A stretch of DNA of 46,677 nt, from contig JAWQFJ010000486.1 in assembly GCA_034096865.1 (NCBI GenBank), positions 20,001 to 66,677 of the forward strand, written 5' to 3'. The DNA is from Theodoxus fluviatilis (lineage: Eukaryota; Mollusca; Gastropoda; Cycloneritida; Neritidae). Both the position numbers and the translations under genes were made by a program. Every line of letters starts with the position of its first letter. Positions within the stretch are counted from its first letter, which is position 1. The notes beneath the pieces are model-generated. The model searched no databases and was not told the origin of the DNA. It worked only from the letters and a program-made list of their open reading frames with translations. Positions 1 through 10,683 of the stretch are shown piece after piece.

Positions 1-370
1 CCAACCCTTTTTTTCTGATCATGCAACAACAACAAAAAGGAACCTGCTGTCCCATCTTCCCCTCTCTTTGGGCACTCGAAATCCATCATATTTAACAATA
101 AGTTTTTAACAGTTTTTTTCAGTGAAGGAAAGTTTTGTCATTGTTCAATCTGACCTCTTCTAAAAAGAGAAGAAAAGTAAAATTAATAAAAGGATTGACC
201 TTATATTTGTGGGGGGTAGGGTGGGGTCTATTGTATGATAATTATCTTTTCTTTTTTCTACATTTTCTTTTTTGCTGAAGTTATTGCTATAGCCAATGCT
301 TTCTTTAAATTAATAAACCGATTCAGTCTTCTCCATATCTCTGTTTCTGATTGTCTGTGTCTGTCTGCCT

Positions 371-372
<2 letters not shown>
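1..372. other. Non-coding flank, no gene seen
   Basis: AT-rich sequence with no supportable ORF, RNA gene or recognisable repeat family. It runs directly into the compound microsatellite. Confidence 0.6.
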
Positions 373-437
<65 letters not shown>

Positions 438-493
438 TTAGCCAGTCAGTCAGTCAGTCAGTCTGCCTGCCTGCCTGCCTGCCTGCCTGCCCG

Positions 494-554
<61 letters not shown>

Positions 555-623
555 TTTTGTGTGTGTGTTTGTGTCTGTCTGTGTGTGTGTTTGTGTCTGT
601 TGGTCTGTCTGTCTGTCTGTCTC

Positions 624-693
<70 letters not shown>

Positions 694-694
694 C

Positions 695-749
<55 letters not shown>

Positions 750-784
750 CCTCCCTCCCTCCCTCCCTCCCTCCCTCCCTCCTC
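373..784. repeat. Compound microsatellite (GT)n-(CAGT)n-(CTGC)n-(TCTG)n-(CT)n-(CCCT)n
   Basis: Six simple-repeat blocks follow one another without unique sequence: GT to about 434, CAGT to about 463, CTGC to about 552, an interrupted TG block, TCTG from about 602 to 690, CT to about 742, then CCCT. Each block differs from its neighbour by one or two substitutions, as expected when a point mutation in one repeat is itself expanded. All apparent ORFs here are low-complexity artefacts. Confidence 0.95.
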
Positions 785-2499
785 GTCTCGCTGCCAAGTG
801 GGTATCTAAATAGTGTATGAGTTTTGTCATCAGTGCTGACTTGGTGATGTCATCTGCATATGAGGGAGTTATAGAGATGGAAAGCAGTGCAATAATTGTG
901 ATGTGATCATTAATAGTTCTTGTTATTTACCTCTATTACTAGTGTTAGGCAGAGGATATAGAAAGAAGGAAAGGAGAAAGAGACAGGATATTTATTTTGA
1001 AGAATAAGGGTAATAGGTTTTTTAAAATTATGTAATTGTTGACTATTAATATTATTATGCAAGTTATTAAATTTTTTGTTAAATGTGCTGATGTTGGGTT
1101 ATAAAACATTGCAAAAACAATTACACACACAAACACACACACCATTCCCCCCCCCCCCCCCCCCCCCCACCCCCACCCCACCCCCATAATGAATGTATCA
1201 AAATGTCTTTGGGCGAGGAATCATGAGATGATACTTCTCACCATCATATAGACTATACTTGCAGAAAAAATATTACCATTGAGACTAAAATTACCAAGAG
1301 GGCATTTTACAGAAATAGATTTGACCATGTGATGTGCTGTTGAATTGCCTACTTTGAAACATAATTGTATTTGCTCATTTTTATCCCCTGCCTGAAACTT
1401 GTCAAGTTGCATTTATTGCAATTAGTTTATTGTCTTAATTAGAGGATGTATTGTGTCTAATGGTTAATTGGATTTGGGACTTGTTGTATCTGAGTTCATG
1501 TAATTGTATTAGATAAGGAGTAGGACTGGCTACTTAGATCAACATGTACCGGAATTAAGTGATACTCCATCTCTGCTTACAGGCTTGCTTTCCTCTTCAC
1601 ACTACTTACAAATATCATGAAAGTTGGTTGTAAATAATGTCAAATTGAGCATAGCTTCACTGTGTTCATGCAAGAAGCAAACCAAGGAAGGCAACAGATG
1701 TCACAGTGTAACTGACTTTCCAAACATGCTTTTTTTCGCTTTTGTGGTTTGATTACTACTTATAGTATTTCATCTGCAATGTTGACCTTCATTGCAACTA
1801 AGTCATGTGTACAAATTGTCCTTCTCATGGTCCCCCTGTGGGTTTGCAGTAAGAATTGACCCAACTGTGTAAGAGCCAAATAACTAGGGACACCGTTACT
1901 CCATATTGTTCTTGATTTTCGTGCTTAATGGCCTTACGAAGCCTACAAAGGTTGATAGGCCATAAAACTCCATACATCCATTCATTCTTCTCATGGAGTT
2001 TAACATTGTTACTGCAGGTCAGGTTGCTCCTTATGTTATTTTACAAGTAGTTGGTTCAGCAACTGGTTGCATAACATCCCCCTCTGCTGTAACTGACAGT
2101 GCCTGCTAGGACAGGGAATTGACTTTGCCCATAACATCCTGTCTGCCCTGCAGATTTCATTGCTTTGTCAAGTAGGGCAAGCCCCCCACCATGTTCTTTG
2201 TCAAAATTGTTGATGATCATTAATGAGAAAAGCTAGTTTTGAGTATTACTTATAAAGGATTTTCCAGCTGGTTTGCAAACAGGAAATATTTGCTTTGAAT
2301 TAAGAAAAACTGAGTTTGTTTCAAATATGTATAAGTTTGCTTATCAGTGCATTTTTGTGCATGTGTATGTGTATGCACATGTATGTGTGTGCATGCATGT
2401 GAACTTGTACTTTGCATTGTGCTAGGAAAATATAAATTACATTTCATCAAATCATGGCATTTGGGTAGAATCACCATGTCATCAATGACATCAGCATTA
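785..2499. other. Non-coding DNA, probably intron or 5' flank of the TMEM106 gene
   Basis: No coding sequence is supportable. The stretch holds a CA/poly-C tract at 1126-1185 and otherwise unique AT-rich sequence. Because the next exon carries the start codon, a 5' UTR exon or promoter of that gene may lie here or further left, but none is identifiable by eye. Confidence 0.5.
1126..1185. repeat. (CA)n followed by poly-C tract
   Basis: A short CA run is followed by more than 20 consecutive C and then C4-5 blocks separated by single A. The minus strand has consecutive runs of at least four G, compatible with G-quadruplex formation. Such tracts are also frequent sites of sequencing error. Confidence 0.9.
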
Positions 2500-2700
2500 G
2501 ATTTGTTGTGTTGTTGCTGTCTACGGAGCAGCTCCAGCTGTATGATGCACTTGCTGACAACATAGTGTTACTGCTGTTGCTGACAGCAGATCAAGACAGT
2601 TGTTGCTGGCTGCAGACTTTGTCCATTGTTGGTGACTCAAAAATCATACCATTGTTGCTGACTGCAGAGTGTGGACTGTTGCTAACTGCAGGTTGCTGTG
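2500..2700 (+). repeat. Degenerate TGTTGCTGACTGCAG-like tandem repeats before the TMEM106 exon
   Basis: About six imperfect copies of a 15-nt motif related to TGTTGCTGACTGCAG occur at irregular spacing. Several end in CTGCAG, so they contain AG acceptor-like sites immediately upstream of the exon. The ORF crossing them (2508-2996) has low-complexity composition and is not credible as a gene. Confidence 0.5.
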
Positions 2701-2713
2701 GCTGTAGGTGGCC

Positions 2714-2897
2714 ATGTCGGACTTTGAGGACAACGGCCCAATGCGGGAAAACACACATCTTTTGCGCTCATCTTCAAGCACCAGCACCAATGGAGCTCTT
2801 GGGTCCACCAACAATGCTACTGACAGCAGCTATGAGGAGCTGCTCAAAGGCTCTGTGCCCTGTCCCACCTGCCGAGGGCTGGGCAGAGTGTCTAAAG
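2714..2897 (+). CDS. TMEM106-family protein, first coding exon (N-terminal cytosolic domain)
   Basis: The exon encodes 61 residues plus one base of the next codon, starting at ATG 2714 (M-S-D-F-E-D). The diagnostic part is near the end: SVPCPTCRGLGRVSK (residues 47-61) matches the conserved CPTCxGxGRI segment of TMEM106A/B/C, which lies in the cytosolic N-terminus before the single membrane span. TMEM106B is a type II late endosome/lysosome glycoprotein affecting lysosome size, acidification and transport. Residues 12-17 (E-N-T-H-L-L) fit an acidic dileucine sorting motif, and residues 19-39 are Ser/Thr/Asn-rich and probably disordered. The exon ends at AAAG/GTGAGT (donor 2898, phase 1). A possible acceptor is the AG at 2706-2707, with a weak pyrimidine tract. 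Downstream exons encoding the membrane span and luminal domain were not found in the window; a 13-kb retroelement array occupies the following sequence. Family assignment is good, paralogue unknown. Confidence 0.8.
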
Positions 2898-3199
2898 GTG
2901 AGTAGTAGACTTACCAGAGAAACAGTCACTGGGTATTTCTGTCCCTGCTTCACAGGGTTTGCGATCACTTTATTTCCATTGTGGGTCTCTCATTAGCACT
3001 TTTAGGGGAAAATTTGAGTCATGTTGATGAGAACTACGTACAGCTGGAGCTGCTTAATGCCCCCGTCATCAGCTGGAACCCATGGCTGTGGAGCTTTCGG
3101 GGCATACTCCAGTAGCTCAGCCAGGGGCGGCCCCAAGCAGCCAATCTGACCACTGAGGGGCATCGAATCATTGGTCAGTCAACCTGACCTTTCCCTTTT
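2898..3199 (+). other. Intron sequence after the TMEM106 exon
   Basis: It begins with the donor GTGAGT. A GC-richer block at about 3030-3180 is reminiscent of an old dispersed repeat but was not assigned. No ORF is supported. Confidence 0.5.
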
Positions 3200-4040
3200 T
3201 GACTCACATGCGAAGCAAAAGTGAGTCTATGTACTGAGCCGTGTCGTCCGTCCGTCCGTCCGGGCGTCCGTCCGTCCGGGCGTAAAAAACTTAAACGTTG
3301 GATTTTTCTCAGAGACTATTAAGTCTATCAACACCAAATGTGGCATGATGGTGTATGATGACAAGGCCTCAAAAAACATACACAGTGACTTGACCTTGCT
3401 TCAAGGTCAAGGTCACAGGAGCCATAAATGTGGTCTCAAAAACAGTCATTTTTCACATTTTCCCATTTTTCTCCCACGTTATTGAGAATGGCGACCTTAG
3501 CTACAAGTGGTATATAGGTCAAAGCAAGCCCTATCTTTTGATACCAGTTTGGTTGACCTTGCTTCAAGGTCAAGGTCACAGGAGCTCTTCAAAGTTGGAT
3601 TGTATACATATTTTGAAGTGACCTTGACCCTGAACTATGGAAGATAACTGTGTCAAACTTAATAATTATGTGGGGCACATGTTATACTTTCATCACGAGA
3701 CACATTTGTTTACATATCATCAAGGTCAAGGTCACTTTGACCCTTATGAAATGTGACCAAAATGGGGTAGTGAACCACTAAAAGTGACTATATCTCATGG
3801 TAGAAAGTGCCAATAAGCACCATTGTGCTTCCTATGTCTTGAATTAACAGCTTTGTGTTGCATGACCTTGGATGACCTTGACCTTGGGTCAAGGTCACAT
3901 GTATTTTGGTAGGAAAAATGTGTAAAGCATTTCTTAGTGTATGATGTCATTGGTAGGTTTAGTTGTTTGACCTTGACCTTGAGGGGCACATGAAGGTCAA
4001 GGTCATGTAAAGGTCAAGGTCAATCATGTGAGTGGTATGG
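3200..4040. repeat. Dispersed repeat dense in AAGGTCA half-sites, truncated by LTR1
   Basis: It begins with a 7-bp inverted pair, GACTCAC ... GTGAGTC (about 3201-3225), followed by a (GTCC)n stretch at 3246-3282 and an AT-rich body. The motif AAGGTCA or its complement TGACCTT recurs about 15 or more times between 3391 and 4022, often overlapping as TCAAGGTCAAGGTCA (for example 3401-3415, 3563-3578 and near 3720). The extended half-site TCAAGGTCA is the known monomer site of FTZ-F1/SF-1 and ERR nuclear receptors. The repeat stops where LTR1 begins at 4041. It has no coding capacity. Confidence 0.75.
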
Positions 4041-5335
4041 TGTGACGTTTCTCCTCAGGCTCTGCTCAATGAGCGCGTCTAGGGGTTCTAAAGTGTGGAG
4101 GAGAAACGCAACAATTTATTTTTCTTGCATGCACATGCAATAAAACGTGATGACACAGGATTGAATATCAAGAAAAGGAATTTAATATTCAAGAAAATCA
4201 AGTAAGTAAATCATTCAGTGGCTGAATAATATCGTTATACTGCCCCTATGGCTTCTGGCAGTAATTAACCATTTAGGTTTTCTTTAAAGAAAGAGAGTTC
4301 CACAGTTCAGTCTAGGAATTCAGAGACCAATTCAGAGCTCAGTTCTATGAGTACTCACGGGTTGTTAGATTGATTATTCCAGCGATGAAATGTGTGCTTA
4401 TATTTGAGGCTCAAAGCCTATCTAAACATTTTCTCGCTTGTTTAGCGAGAAACAAAAGGCCATTGATAGTGCTCTTTCGCGCTTCTTCGCGAGATTGGCA
4501 CTTGTATACACCACAAACTCTAGGCGACGAAATTCCTTGTTGTCGTGGCTAGCAGGGGAGAGGCGAGCGGTTCTCAGCCTCAGGCAGAGGGGGAACGACG
4601 CCTGGCTGGTGGAAGGGGGGGGGGGCTTTGATTCCAGCGTCCACGGGCTGGAGGGACAGCAAAGGCTGGCCGGTGAGGGAGGGGAGAGCGATGCTGGGTC
4701 TCAAGCAGACGAATTTTCTGGGGCTGCACGCTCTGGCAGGCGGCAGCTCACGCTCTGAAGCCGTCTTCTGCTGGAGGGAGGCGAAGCGGTGTAAACAGAG
4801 AGTGGGGTGGGCGCCTGAGGATGCCAGTTCTTGTTTTTACGTGGCTTTCTCTCTCTGAGCCCACGGAGCCGCTGGCTGGACGTCTGTTCTCGCGTCGTTG
4901 CCTCAGCTGACTAAAGTTTTGGTAGACAACACTTTGTTTTAATGAAAGGGGAAAAACACCATCACGCATGCGCGAAGTCCCCAGGGCTACGTGCAGAGTT
5001 TGGGGAAAGTTCAAGGAACAGTCAAGGCCATGATACAGGCTACGTGCCGGGTTTGAGCAAAAGTTGAAGGAACAGTCAAGGACACCGAGTCTCAGACCGA
5101 TCAGGCCACGTACATGTCATCAAGTCTATGGGAGTTAGGGGCTTGGGCAAAAGTTGAAGGAACAGTCAAGGACACCGAGTCACAGACCGGTCAGGCCACG
5201 TACACTAGCTAGCTCTGGTCTACATAGGATGATAGGGGCAAATTTCTCAGCTACAACTTAATTAAAGACTTCAGTCTTTAAAACATTCAAGGAAATTATT
5301 TTAATGATAAAATGGGGAAAGAGGGATCCGTCACA
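4041..5335 (-). mobile_element. LTR1 (most divergent LTR, 3' LTR of copy C)
   Basis: Shares the TGTGACG...CGTCACA ends and the final 300 bases with the other LTRs but differs over much of the remainder, including a region at about 5030-5210 with two direct copies of a block around AAAAGTTGAAGGAACAGTCA. A CGCATGCGCG motif at 4964-4973 resembles an NRF-1 site. The divergence suggests an older or different subfamily copy. Confidence 0.75.
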
Positions 5336-5349
5336 CTCACCCACCCTTC
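5336..5349 (-). other. Polypurine tract of copy C
   Basis: Read on the minus strand, GAAGGGTGGGTGAG lies immediately upstream of LTR1. This is the expected position and composition of the plus-strand DNA synthesis primer. The same tract precedes LTR2. Confidence 0.75.
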
Positions 5350-6219
5350 ACGAGAAATTTTCTTAGCAATTTAACAAGAAAATTTCAAAAACGTTGATTC
5401 AGCATATAAGGATTATGCATAACTTTCGTCATATGACAGCACATCTGATAACCACTTTATCAATTCCCAGAATACATGCAACTCATGCAAAAACTTTGGG
5501 AGGGACAAGTCTCCACTCAAAGATAAAATGTAGTATACAATCTATCTAGGTACAACACACAAGAATAAACTTGTTGGGGGGTAAAATTACACTCCCCTCG
5601 TCAGCACAATAAGCATCTCATAGCAAATTCAAAGCATAGTTCAGGTCACAGCAAAGCTCAAAACAAGGAAGGGGGCTGGCTCACTCACCATTATTTTACC
5701 AAATAAAGGAAAAGAACAGGAGATACAATCTCACCCTACCTTGCTACTGCAAAAACTTCAGTGCTGTCTACCAGTCCAGCCAGACTCTAAACCAATCCGC
5801 TTCTAGCAGAGCCACTCAACATTAAAACATCTCAAAATTCTGATAAACAGTTCACCACATTGACAACCAAAAAAAAAAACATTCTCCCTGCAAACTCTAC
5901 AGGGTAAGTCTACAGAAATCAAGGGAACAAAAAGAGGTTCCTATTCCTCTCTAACAATAGGAATTTACAACAACTACTATCGTCTGTCTGGCGATCCGCC
6001 TATTTATTCGCCTCTTACGAATCGCGTAGGGGACGCGGTGGGACAATTCTTAAACAACCCCGTACCCACAGGGGGATTACCTGCACATCAATGAGCTATA
6101 TTCTGCTCAACATGATACCCTTGACATAAATCACACAACTAGAATGCATCTCTTCTCCCAACAACAGCGCGGGTGTCTGTTCAACGACCACAGCTAAAAA
6201 AAAACAAAACAAAAAAACA
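5350..6219 (-). mobile_element. Copy C 3' untranslated internal region
   Basis: Non-coding, closely matching 8183-9126 of copy B apart from indels. A conserved block at about 5975-6075 (containing TATTCGCCTCTTACGAATCG) is shared with 8960-9063. Confidence 0.7.
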
Positions 6220-6940
6220 CTAGCATCCTCTTTCAAGCTTAAACTTCTTCTTCCTTGATTTCCACTCGTACCACTTCCTCTCTCGCTGTCTTGCTTCTCC
6301 TCGACAAACAGCAGCACAGCCTACCGCGTTCATCACTCTTTCTTTCCAACTGCTCAGAAAGAAAAACACATCCACATGCTTCTCCTGATCTTTCTCCCCT
6401 GCTTTCATCATTCCCTCTCTCAAATCACGCAGCCTTTCAACCCTTGTCTCCACACAAGGCTCAGGCTTCAACTCCATCTCTCCCTCGACCTTCTTCACCT
6501 CAATTCTCATCTCTACTCCTTCCTCGACCTCTTCCCTGACTTCTTCAACCTCTTCCTCAACTTCTTCCTCAACCTCTTCCTCGACCTCTTCTTCAAACTC
6601 TTCCTCAACTTCTTCCACAACCTCTTCCTCAACTTCTTCCTCAACTTCTTCCTCGACCTCTTCTTCAACTTCTTCAACCTCTACTTCTTTCTCTACCTCT
6701 TCCCCAACTTCTTCAACCTCTCCATCATGAAGCTGGTCCTCCAACTCCACCTCTGGACTACTCACCTTCCTCTGGGCGGACCGCGTCAACACCCCACACG
6801 GGAAAACTTCCTCATTCCCACTCTCTACCTCCATACTCATCTCCTTCTGGGTGGACGGCGTCCCTACCCCACAGGGGGAAAATTCCTCATCCCCTTTCTC
6901 AGACTCACTCTCCCCACTCTGGAGGGCTTTGAGCAACACA
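6220..6940 (-). pseudogene. Truncated gag-like ORF of copy C (acidic C-terminal half only)
   Basis: The frame corresponds to residues after about 264 of the copy B ORF: a Ser/Glu-rich segment, a long run of E-E-V-E-E-E-V type repeats, and the basic tail with Y-E-W-K-S-R-K-K-K. It is nearly identical to copy B over roughly 700 bases but ends differently because of small indels near 6220. The N-terminal part with zinc knuckles is missing because the sequence runs into an assembly gap at 6941. The opposite strand is also open over the Glu repeats; that frame is a shadow. Confidence 0.75.
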
Positions 6941-6943
6941 NNN
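6941..6943. other. Assembly gap (3 N)
   Basis: Sequence left of the Ns aligns with the copy B internal region ending near 9893; sequence right of the Ns aligns with LTR3 from about 11414. By comparison with copy B the Ns replace about 1.5 kb (rest of gag, leader, and the first 96 bases of the LTR), or mark a collapsed or joined repeat. Confidence 0.85.
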
Positions 6944-8168
6944 ACGCACATTTAAAAATAAATCAAAATCTCTGTCATGCACATGCCATGCAATAAACAG
7001 GAGGACCCAAAATGGCCAATTAAACAAAAGATTTAATGATCAGAAAACAGATAATCATGTGGGTAATCGCCCCTTTCAAGTCTAATCAATGTATCATGAG
7101 TGCCAAATGTTTCTTCCCTGCCCAATGCGACTTCTGGCAGCGGGTAACGGATCAGTGTTTTCTATTAGTTTAGACCAGAGTTCAGTCTTTAAAGTCAGAC
7201 ATAATTCATGAGTACTCACGAGATTTTTAGTGGATGATTCCAACGACGAATTTCTAATGTGATTCTAGTGGACTCACAGTTCACTTATCTCACGTTCTCG
7301 CTCAGCAGAGCGAGCAACAAAAGGCCATTAATTATTGCTTCTTCGCGTTCCTTTACGAAGAGCAATGACACATGGAAACACCACAGCAGACGAAACTTTT
7401 GAGAGCGCTCTCACGGCTGGTTGTTGACAGCCGCGGTTTCAGTGTCGACGGCCTGGAGGGACAGCAAAGGCTGGCTGGTGAGGGAGGGGAGAGCGATGTG
7501 GGGTCCAGCAGACGAACTTTCTGGGGCTGCACGCGCCCCGGGACAGGCAGCAGGCGCTGAAGCCTTCTTAGAGCCCACAGCAGGGGAGGGGAAAACCGCA
7601 GTGGGTGGATCCGCTGCGCGTAGATGGAGTGGGCGCGTGGAGGGGAACCCGCTCTTGTTTTACGTGCCGAGATCTCGCTCTCTCTTCCTAAGGCACGGAG
7701 TCTATGCTCTGTTCAGGCGTCGTTGCCTCAGCTGACTTTCAGCAGACTGACTCTTTTGGTAGACAACAATTAGTTTTAATGAAAGGGGGAAAACATCACT
7801 GCGCATGCGTACCATGGGCACGTCACGTGCAGGGGTTTGGCCCAAAGAGGAAAAGGAACACCCAGGATACAGAGTCAAAAGACTGGTCAAGCCAATTAGT
7901 TACGTCTTATCATGTCTGGGGGAGTTATGGGTCTGGAAAACGATAGCCTCTGGTCCTTGTATCTTGGAAAACGGGAGAGACGACACATAAACTGTCTGAT
8001 ACACTGGCTCACCCAGCCTATCTCTCCTTTTGGACTAAGAAACCCGAGGGACGTCACTCACACCTTTCTGGTTCAGGGAGGGCAGACCTCCAAGCTACAA
8101 GACTTCAGTCTTAAAACATTCAATGAAATTATTTTAATGATAAAAGGGGGAAAGAGGGATCCGTCACA
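6944..8168 (-). mobile_element. LTR2 (3' LTR of copy B, start missing in gap)
   Basis: Very similar to LTR3 throughout, with only scattered substitutions and small indels visible, implying a recent common origin. It has a TGCGCATGCGT NRF-1-like motif at about 7800-7810 followed by overlapping CACGTCACGTG (CRE/E-box-like). Its right end TCCGTCACA is followed by the copy B polypurine tract. Confidence 0.8.
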
Positions 8169-8182
8169 CTCACCCACCCTTC
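8169..8182 (-). other. Polypurine tract of copy B
   Basis: Minus-strand GAAGGGTGGGTGAG, flush with the start of LTR2 in element orientation and identical to that of copy C. Confidence 0.75.
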
Positions 8183-9126
8183 ACGAGAAATTTTCTTAGC
8201 AATTTAACAAGAAAATTTCAAAAACGTAGACTCAGCATATAAAGATTATGCATAACTTCCGTCATATGACAGCACATCTGATAACCACTTTATCAATTCC
8301 CAGAATACATGCAACTCATGCAAAAACTTTGGGAGAGACAAGTCTCCACTCAAAGATAAAATGTAGTACTTGGTCATACCTCAGTACAATCTATCTAGGT
8401 ACAACACACAAGAATAAACTTGTTGGGGGGAAAATTACACTCCCCTCGTCAGCACAATAAGCATCTCACAGCAAATTCAAAGCATAGTTCAGGTCACAGC
8501 AAAGCTCAAAACAAGGAAGGGGGCTGGCTCACTCACCATTATTTTACCAAATAAAGGAAAGAACAGGAGATACAATCTCACCCTACCTTGCTACTGCAAA
8601 AACTTCAGTGCTGTCTACCAGTCCAGCCGGACTCTAAACCAATCCGCTTCTAGCAGAGCCACTCAACATGGAAACATGTCAAAACTTAGGTAAACACTTA
8701 ACCACTTTGACAACCAATAACAAGTTTGCCACAGCAAAACTACTTCCGCTAGACCACAATAGATATTTCTGTAATACTTCATCACTTACACAGAAAATCT
8801 GATCTTCATTCACTCCCTAGACATGCTAAAGGGGTTAAGCATAATTAAGTCATCATTTGACAGCTCTATCTCATGGGGATAAGGATGAGTTTTCCTAGGC
8901 ACATATGAGAACAAAAAGGGGTTTGATCCTACTCCTCCCTTACATTTGAAATTTACAAAAGATATCGTCTGTCTGACGATGTACCTATTTATTCGCCTCT
9001 TACGAATCGCGTAGGGGACGCGGTGGGACAATTCTTAAACAACCCCGTACCCACAGGGGGGGAAAATGGAACTGCACTTCAATGAGCTGTACTCTGCTCA
9101 ACATGATACCCTTCAACAACTCCAGT
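8183..9126 (-). mobile_element. Copy B 3' untranslated internal region
   Basis: About 940 bases without a credible ORF between the gag-like stop and the polypurine tract. It matches copy C, and its inner part (about 8690-8930) matches copy A at 13140-13370. A pol gene would normally occupy this side of gag; none is present. Confidence 0.7.
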
Positions 9127-10683
9127 TCATAGAGAAACATTAGCATTCTCTCTCAAACCACTCAAATGACAGTGCACCCATTCTCCAAGCCTAAACTTCT
9201 TCTTCCTTGATTTCCACTCGTACCACTTCCTCTCTCGCTGTCTTGCTTCTCCTCGACATCCAGCAGCACAGCCTACCGCGTTCATCACTCTTTCTTTCCA
9301 ACTGCTCAGAAAGAAAAACACATCCACATGCTTCTCCTGATCTTTCTCCCCTGCTTTCATCATTTCCTCTCTCAAATCACGCAGCCTTTCAACCCTTGTC
9401 TCCACACAAGGCTCAGGCTTCAACTCCATCTCTCCCTCGACCTTCTTCACCTCAATTCTCATCTCTACTCCTTCCTCGACCTCTTCCCTGACTTCTTCAA
9501 CCTCTTCCTCAACTTCTTCCTCAACCTCTTCCTCGACCTCTTCTTCAAACTCTTCCTCAACTTCTTCCACAACCTCTTCCTCAACTTCTTCCTCAACTTC
9601 TTCCTCGACCTCTTCTTCAACTTCTTCAACCTCTACTTCTTTCTCTACCTCTTCCCCAACTTCTTCAACCTCTCCATCATGAAGCTGGTCCTCCAACTCC
9701 ACCTCTGGACTACTCACCTTCCTCTGGGCGGACCGCGTCAACACCCCACACGGGAAAACTTCCTCATTCCCACTCTCTACCTCCATACTCATCTCCTTCT
9801 GGGTGGACGGCGTCCCTACCCCACAGGGGGAAAATTCCTCATCCCCTTTCTCAGACTCACTCTCCCCACTCTGGAGGGCTTTGAGCAACACAAGCTCTCT
9901 CGACTCACACGAGACACGTGCAGTTTCTTCTGAACTGATCACTACCTCTCTACCCCCTAGGTCGTTGCCTAACATTACATCTACACCTGGAACAGGCAAC
10001 TCTCTCAACACGCCAACTACTGCGTGACCACGATACTCATTAGTTTCCAACAGCACCTTATGCAATGGGCAAGACTGACCCACACCGCCAACGCGTGACA
10101 ACACAACCATGCTACTAAAGCCTGTCAGTAGAACTCTCTTTCCAGTGTCTGACTCCCTCCAGTCTGCAAGAAGCCCAGACCGCACCAACGTGATTTGTGC
10201 GCCGGTACAACGACGAACAATAACAGGAACTTTCTCCTTCCCCACACACAACTCTCCCCAAGACTCATAGGGAGCAGAGCATTTTGCAACATTTCCCTTC
10301 ACCAGACAGGGCGGCTGGTTCCCTAAACCAGACTCACGCATTTCACACAACTGTCTACTCTCCTCAGACACTACGCCACGCCTTCTCACTGCAGCCACAC
10401 GGGCTTTCATATCAGTGGCTATCCTCACTCCACAGTCATGCGCCACGTGCCCCACTCTCGAACATCGAAAACATCGGACATTCCTAGGCGGTCTACTCAC
10501 ACCTCTTCGCTCCTCTCTCTTCTTTCCCTCCTTCCCACACTCATGCCTCCAGTGTCCAAATCTAAAACATCGATAGCACTTGACATCTCTCTTCCCATCT
10601 CCACATTCTCTCTCTCCAATTCTCCAGGGCTCATAGGCTGGAAGAAGCTCTTCTTCTCTCTCTCTCTGCATCCACCTCTCCAT
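9127..10683 (-). CDS. LTR-retrotransposon gag/protease-like ORF, copy B (518 codons, pol domains absent)
   Basis: Two intact CCHC zinc knuckles (C36-C39-H44-C49 and C71-C74-H79-C84) mark a nucleocapsid-type RNA-binding region. Residues about 152-245 resemble a gypsy retropepsin fold: the flap-side ITLVRSGLL and the later VDVMLGNDLGG are recognisable, but the catalytic D-T/S-G triad reads C-T-G (159-161), so the domain should be proteolytically dead. Residues about 320-415 are a Glu/Val repeat. The C-terminus carries W-Y-E-W-K-S-R-K-K-K-F-R-L-G-E-W-V, resembling the basic tail after a gypsy integrase core. Capsid, RT, RNase H and integrase core are absent. The start used is the first ATG; E/R-rich coding-like sequence upstream (10767-10955) in another frame suggests the original N-terminus was lost by frameshift. 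Confidence 0.75.
   Translation of the reverse strand: MERWMQREREEELLPAYEPWRIGERECGDGKRDVKCYRCFRFGHWRHECGKEGKKREERRGVSRPPRNVRCFRCSRVGHVAHDCGVRIATDMKARVAAVRRRGVVSEESRQLCEMRESGLGNQPPCLVKGNVAKCSAPYESWGELCVGKEKVPVIVRRCTGAQITLVRSGLLADWRESDTGKRVLLTGFSSMVVLSRVGGVGQSCPLHKVLLETNEYRGHAVVGVLRELPVPGVDVMLGNDLGGREVVISSEETARVSCESRELVLLKALQSGESESEKGDEEFSPCGVGTPSTQKEMSMEVESGNEEVFPCGVLTRSAQRKVSSPEVELEDQLHDGEVEEVGEEVEKEVEVEEVEEEVEEEVEEEVEEEVVEEVEEEFEEEVEEEVEEEVEEEVEEVREEVEEGVEMRIEVKKVEGEMELKPEPCVETRVERLRDLREEMMKAGEKDQEKHVDVFFFLSSWKERVMNAVGCAAGCRGEARQRERKWYEWKSRKKKFRLGEWVHCHLSGLRENANVSL

Noticed and set aside
6376..6996. 206-codon plus-strand ORF (and 9328-9933)
   Set aside because: Antisense shadow of the Glu-rich gag repeat, giving Leu/Phe-rich low-complexity sequence.
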